Source of the DNA: Brassica napus
Lineage: Eukaryota > Streptophyta > Magnoliopsida > Brassicales > Brassicaceae
Assembly: GCF_020379485.1 (NCBI RefSeq)
Contig: NC_063452.1
Coordinates: 8,225,065-8,289,064, forward strand
DNA: 64,000 nt
Reading direction: 5' to 3'
The first letter of the stretch is position 1. Each line of letters begins with the position of its first letter. The notes beneath the pieces were generated by a model, which worked only from the letters and a program-made list of their open reading frames with translations, did not search any database and was not told where the DNA came from. A program made the translations under genes and the position numbers. This document shows, piece by piece, positions 58,731-64,000 of the stretch.

Positions 58731-58940
58731 CGCCTTCTCAATCGCCCTCGCGAGATAACCGACACACAAACTGAAAGACAAACTCAATTTGATTTTGCCC
58801 TAAAAATCATCGGCCATTCCCAACCTGACATGTGCCTCCTAAGGACGACTACCAACACATCTTAACTAAGGGACGTCCCAAATATAATTCGGTCTTTTTG
58901 ATTTTCTTTTCGGTCCAATAATGTTAAGGACGTGGTACTT

Positions 58941-58960
58941 GGACCGCGATAATGTTGCTC
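58941..58960 (-). repeat. Right terminal inverted repeat of the Harbinger element
   Basis: The complement reads GAGCAACATTATCGCGGTCC and is followed outward by the TTA target duplication (58961-58963). Confidence 0.85.
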
Positions 58961-59452
58961 TTAACTGATTGTTTTTAAAAAAAAATACTTTTGATTACGT
59001 TTTTCGTAATTTTGAGATACCACGGTCAAATATTAATATTTGTATATAAGTTTTTTTTTTTGGGACAAATATTTGTATATACATATGCATTTTGAAACTT
59101 CATGTTAATAATGCATATTAACTTTTTCATTGATGAAACCCAAATTTACATAAAAACTAAAACAATATAATAAATCATTTTCACTGATATTAAAAATATT
59201 TATTTTATTTTAAGTATTTTTAATAACAGTAAATTTTAATGTATATTTTCAGATCATTATTTCTATAGTAAGAGATTCTTTAAAAAAATAATTGAATAAC
59301 AAAAATTCTGTTAATTTAATCTAAACTAGGGAATAATCCGCGCTACGCGCGGAACTATATTGATTTTCAAAAATTAATTATTTAACTAATCTTACTGTTT
59401 TATATCAAATGCTAATACTAAAATATATTTTAATAATATTTGCTTATTATTT

Positions 59453-60353
59453 ATTTTATTTAGGAAAAATTTGGAAAAATACATTTATATGAGATTTTAA
59501 TTTGAAAACTACACCATTCTTTATAATTTTTGAAAACTACACTTTTGTATATGTAAATTGACTAAATTGTCCAATTTGAATATTAATCAAACTTAATAAT
59601 TTCAAAAAAATAAGATAAATCAAAATCTTAATAATATATCTACACACCACCGCATATCTTACAGTTTTATTGAAAACAAAAGAAAACCAGCTTCTCGTGG
59701 GTTAGTATCTTCTCTGTAACAAAGCATTGTCTATTTGTTTCATAGTTTATTCTTCTTTTCATTCATAAGTTTTTTTTTATTTTTTCATCAATTAAGTGTA
59801 ACTCAATTTCTTAAATTCTCATTTTCTCTTCTTGCACAAAGCATATCTTTCTGTTTAAAATTCAGAGAAACGTTTAAAAAAAAAAATATCAGAGGAATAA
59901 ATTTACAAAAGATATATATATATATATATATATGTAGGAAATGACGTGATTACTTTTGTATATGGGGTATTAGGGTTGTTGTGCAACTTTGTTTGTCTAA
60001 AAAAAATTAAAGCTTATACAGATAAACTTCTTAATAAAGATACCAACACATCATAATTTGTTTCTTTCATAACATCATTGTTATTTTTAAAACTAATTAT
60101 AAGAAAAAAATTGTTATTTTAAAATTTTAAATAATAAATAACACATTCATCTCAAACATAGATTTATCTTAAATATAAATAATTATACTATTATTATTAC
60201 TTTCGGATTTAATTTTATTTATTAAAATATATAAGTGGATAAAACAGTTTTTCACATCTAATAAGATGTAGTTTTCAAAAAATAAAATAAAAGGTGTAAT
60301 TTTTAAATTTCAAACTGCAAATAGAGTATTTTTCAAATTATCCATTTTATTTA
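59453..60353. mobile_element. MULE-type MITE nested in the Helitron (about 0.88 kb)
   Basis: Ends GGAAAAATTTGGAAAAATAC (59463) and, other strand, TGGATAATTTGAAAAATAC. Longer inner similarity includes TTGAAAACTACA in both arms. The flanking direct repeat is ATTTTATTTA (59453-59462 and 60344-60353; a 9-bp TTTTATTTA core suits Mutator). It contains a TA microsatellite at about 59911-59932 and no transposase. Confidence 0.65.
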
Positions 60354-62279
60354 ACATTTTCAGATATATAGTTAATAACGCTAGATGTTTAATGTAATAT
60401 TCTTATTTCTTATATTGTATATTTACTTATTGTTTAGTTTTTTATTATATTATATATTTATTTATTCTAATATTTTTTCTTTTATATTAAATAACAATAT
60501 TAAAATCAATTTTTAACGTAATATTTGTATTTCTTCTACTGCATATTTACTAATTATTTTGTTTTATATTGCATATTTACTTATTCTAATATTATGATAG
60601 TTGTTTAATGTAATATTTATATTTCTTATATTATTATTTTTTTCTTACTTATTTCTTGTTTTTTTAGAAAGGGCTTTATTTATTCTTTCTTATATTGTAT
60701 ATTTACTTAATCTAATTTTCTTACTTTTATATCTAATGGTAATATAATGATAAATGTTTAATGTAATATTTTTATTCTTTATACTGTATATTTACTTATT
60801 ATTTATTTTAATAATATTATAGATGTGTATATTTACTTATTCTAATATGATAGATGTGTATATTTTATACTGTATATTTACTTATTATACTATATATATA
60901 CAATTTTTTTGATATATGCGTTTAATGTAGCTTTTATATTTCTTATATTGTATATTTAATTTTTTTATATAGTATATTTATGTATTTTAATATTATGATA
61001 GATGCTTAATGTGATATTTTTATTTCTTATATTGTATATTTATTTATTATTTTTAATATACATTTTTATATAGATGTTTAATTTAGTTTTTCCATATATT
61101 TTATATTTACTTATTGTTTATTTTTTCTTATATTGTATATATATATTTATATATTCTAATTTTCTTGTTTTATATCAAATTATAATTTATGATAGATGTT
61201 TAATGAAATATTTATATTTCTTATATTATATATTTCGAAATTATTGATATTTTCTTATATTATATATTTTCTTATTTTAATATTATGCTAGATGCTCAAT
61301 GTAATATTTATATTTACTTACTATTTATTTTACTGTATATTTTTCAGTTCGATGTGTGATTTAGTTTTTTTATTTCTTATATTGTATATTTACTTATTGT
61401 TTATTTTTTCTAGCTTTTATATTGATTTTCAAAAGTTAATTATTTAACTATTTTTATTTTTTATTTTTTATATTTATTTATCGTCTGTTTTGTAATACCA
61501 CATGGCTTCTTTGGAAAAAATAGATTTTTATATTTATGTTGACGGTATATGAAAAACATTTAGTTTTTAATATGAAAAACACATAATTAATTGTAAAATG
61601 ATAAATCCTTATAAATTTAACAATTTCATAAAAACTAATGCAATGTTACAATGAAAATATAATTCTTTCACATTCTTTTAGATTCCTATTATTGATAGAT
61701 TAATTTATACCAACACTATTTTGACTAATGTAGTATTTACATTTTTTATATTTTATATTACTTTTTAATGTAGTATTTTCATTTTTTAAGTTGTGTACTT
61801 ACTTATTATTACTTTTTATATATTATATATTTACATATTTAAATATATTTAATTTTTACATTTTAAGATAGATGTCTAATGTAGTATTTTTATTTTTTAA
61901 TTTTTTAATTTACATTTTAAGAAAGATGTTTAGTGCTTAAGGTACTTTTTCCAATTTTATATTATGTATTTACTTATTAATATTATTTTCATATATTATA
62001 TGTTTACTTAATATCTATATTTTACATTTTAAAATAGATGTTTAAGGTTTAATGTACTTTTTTCTATTTTTTAAATTGTGTATTTACATTTTAAGATAAA
62101 TACTTAATGCTTAATATATTTTTTCTATTTTCTTATATTATGTATTTACTTATTAATTTTTATTTTTGTATATATATATTTTTTTAAATTGTGTATTTGC
62201 TTATTATTTTATATATAATTCGTATATTATATATTTACATATTTAAATGTATATTTACTTATATTTTTGTATGATTTAA

Positions 62280-63140
62280 TGTATATATGATAATAATGTG
62301 TAGTATGGTAATGTGATTTAATGTAATAAGGTAATAATATTAGTCACGCCACATGGCTTATTTTCGAAGAGGGTTCTAAAACGATGTGGACGTTCTCTAG
62401 AGCTTCGATTAGTCACTTTTATTAGTATAGATAGATTTAATGTAATATTTATATTTTACGTTTTAAGATAGATTTTTAAGGTTTAATGTACTTTTTCTAT
62501 ATTTTTAAATTGTGTATTTACATTTTAAGATAAATTTTTAATGCTTAATATTTTTTATATTATGTATTTACTTATTAATATTATTTTTGTATATTATATA
62601 TTTTCTTAAATTGTGTAATTACTCATATTTAAATATATAATTCGTATATTATATATTTACATATTTAAATCTATATTTACTTATATTTTCGTATAATTTA
62701 ATGAATATATGGTAATAATATGTAGTATGGTAATATGATTTAATGTAATAAGGTAATAATATTAGTCATGCCACATGTCTTATTTTCGAATAGGGTTTTT
62801 AAAACGATGTGGACGCTCTCTGAAGCCTCGATTAGTCCATTTTATTTATGTATTTACTTATTAATATTATTTTCGTATATTATATATTTTCTTAAATTGT
62901 GTAATTACTTATTACTGTATATATAATTCATATATTATAGATTTACATATTTAAATCTATAGTTACTTATATTTTCATATGATTTAATGTATATATGGTA
63001 ATAATGTGTAATATGGTAATGTGATTTAATGTAATAAGTTAATAATATTAGTCATGCCACATGTCTTATTTTCGAAGAGGATTTCTAAAATGATGTGGAC
63101 GCTCTCTGGAGCCTCGATTAGTCTCTTTTATTAGTATAGA
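62280..63140 (-). repeat. Three direct copies of the Helitron 5' terminal segment
   Basis: About 150 bp (GGTAATAATATTAGTCA(T/C)G through GATGTGGACG and CTCGATTAGTC) recurs at 62280-62431, 62700-62848 and 62987-63140. The first and third end in the canonical TTTTATTAGTATAGA|T terminus; the middle copy has lost it. Adjacent AT-rich blocks are repeated too. Confidence 0.8.
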
Positions 63141-63365
63141 TTATCTTAAATTGTATGACAAAAACATAAATTAATAAGTTTACCAAAAAAAAAAACATAA
63201 ATTAATAAGAAAAGCCCATACAGAAACTTTAAAGGAATTTAAAACCCATCAAAACCCAAAGCAGCGTCTTCGTCTTCGTCTTCGTCCTCTGTCGTTTCCA
63301 ATCATATATTTTCATCTGCCCCAGCTCACACGAGCGAAACTTCACCCTTTTTTGCCACCACAATC

Positions 63366-64000
63366 ATGGCGGCGACGACGGTCTGGCAGCCCCTAAACGA
63401 TGGCCTCACCGAGATCTGCACTCTTCTCGAACAGCAGATTTCTCCTTCCTCCGCCGTTGACAAGTCCCAGATTTGGAAGCAGCTTCAGCACTTCTCTCAA
63501 ATCCCCGATTTCAACAACTATCTCGTCTTCATCCTCGTCCGCGCCGAGGTTCGTGGCGAGAGATTTCTCTACTCTCCCTCTGTCTATTGACTCAATCTAC
63601 TATTGGTCTTTGGAGTTCGGATCGTTGGTTTCATTTGCCTATCGGATTCTCTTTGTAGCTCAGCTTTAGTTGATCCTGAGTTTCCGTTGAATCGAGTTTG
63701 TTAGAACTTTATAATCTCTGTTCTGTGGCTTTTCTTGAGAACTGATTTGCTTTCAAGCTAAGCTGCGTTTATATGATGTTGAGGAAGATAATAAGTCTAG
63801 CTTGAGGTTCCTGTATTGCTGTTACGTGATTGATTAGGTTTATGCATTGTATTCTCAACATATGTCTCCTAGCTGATGTGTACCGGTGTGATTGATTCAG
63901 GGCAAGTCCATTGAGATTCGTCAAGCTGCTGGATTGCTTCTGAAAAACAATCTGAAGGGTGCGTATCCATCCATGTCTCAAGAAAACCAGAAGTACATCA
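63366..64000 (+). CDS. TRN1: Transportin 1 (importin-beta family), 5' part only
   Basis: Exon 1 is 63366-63548 (61 codons, [20 protein letters not shown] ... LVFILVRAE) with a GT donor. Exon 2 begins at 63901 ([20 protein letters not shown]) and runs off the window at 64000. The sequence is the N-terminal importin-beta/karyopherin domain. Transportin carries proteins with PY-type nuclear localisation signals, including SR-rich and hnRNP-like proteins, into the nucleus; the Arabidopsis orthologue (At2g16950) is also linked to AGO1 loading of microRNA. A full protein would be near 890 residues, so about 90% lies outside. The visible part is intact. Confidence 0.9.

Larger units (their letters stand above)
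53562..58963 (-). mobile_element. PIF/Harbinger DNA transposon with three ORFs (5.4 kb)
   Basis: The body is 53565-58960, with TTA target duplications at 53562-53564 and 58961-58963. Terminal inverted repeats: GAGCATCATTATTGCTAGGA on the left and, on the other strand from the right, GAGCAACATTATCGCGGTCC. All three ORFs are on the minus strand: a Myb/SANT protein (57401-56550), a GRF zinc-finger protein with a membrane segment (56274-55733, frameshifted), and a DDE transposase (55053-53923, frameshifted). Transposase plus Myb-like ORF plus 3-bp TTA duplication defines PIF/Harbinger. This copy cannot make intact transposase but keeps its ends. Confidence 0.93.
59326..63140 (-). mobile_element. 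Non-autonomous Helitron, minus strand (3.8 kb), with repeated 5' ends
   Basis: The minus-strand 5' end is TCTATACTAATAAAAGAG (63140 inward), preceded by A. The 3' end has hairpin CCGCGCGTAGCGCGG and CTAG at 59329-59326, followed by T. The interior is extremely AT-rich, made of diverged TTTACTTATT/TTATATTGTATATTTA repeats, without coding. The 5' terminal segment is present about three times (see separate entry), and a MULE-type element is nested at 59463-60344. Confidence 0.7.

Noticed and set aside
58320..58865. 155- and 139-codon ORFs near the Harbinger right end
   Set aside because: Their translations (RRRFSLDGSPL-type repeats) come directly from the 141-bp tandem duplication.

Overview
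The window is nuclear DNA of a crucifer, most likely tribe Brassiceae (Brassica/Raphanus type). Ten host loci carry plant introns. Nine of them can be matched from memory, in one order and without inversion, to Arabidopsis chromosome 2 between about At2g16630 and At2g16950: the FOCL1-like Ole e 1/extensin protein, a nodulin-like MFS transporter, an A-type Fe-S carrier, a USP/receptor-like cytoplasmic kinase, zinc-sensing bZIP23, histone-binding MSI2, a gluconokinase-like P-loop kinase, a plastid NicO-type nickel-transport protein and Transportin 1 (cut by the window end). Many Arabidopsis genes of that interval are absent, as expected for a fractionated copy of a polyploid ancestor. The tenth locus is an unrecognised coiled-coil/RG-rich protein at about 28 kb.

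Layout: 0-6 kb holds FOCL1 and the MFS gene, convergent, with a Helitron-like insert in the MFS second intron. 6-26 kb is almost entirely transposons: a hAT-type MITE, a full-length Ty1/copia element with LTRs and a 5-bp target duplication, a three-level nest (non-LTR retroposon > Helitron > Stowaway MITE), hAT remnants, an Emigrant-like MITE and a long-TIR MULE. 26-28.6 kb has the Fe-S carrier and the unrecognised gene. 28.7-33 kb is a Helitron-like element split by a hAT MITE, a 0.9-kb polyadenylated retroposon and a tRNA-derived SINE. 33-40.6 kb has the kinase, bZIP23 and MSI2. 41-47.3 kb has a hAT transposase relic, a short Helitron and an RNase H relic. 47.5-53.3 kb has the gluconokinase and NicO genes around a second retroposon. 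53.56-58.96 kb is a delimited PIF/Harbinger element with three ORFs. 59.3-63.1 kb is a reverse-strand Helitron with repeated 5' ends and a nested MULE. 63.4 kb onward is Transportin 1.

The host genes are not a pathway; their order is inherited. Three of them show damage or relocation of splicing or reading frame: a 19-nt deletion inferred in the MFS gene, a displaced exon-1 donor in the Fe-S carrier, and no start codon plus frame breaks in the kinase. The most novel observations are transposon biology: a PIF/Harbinger element carrying a third ORF (GRF zinc finger plus C-terminal membrane segment), and a copia element with a 56-residue hydrophobic leader ORF and a possible in-frame Gag-Pol intron. 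Gene identifications rest on reading translated sequence and remembered family features; no search was run.
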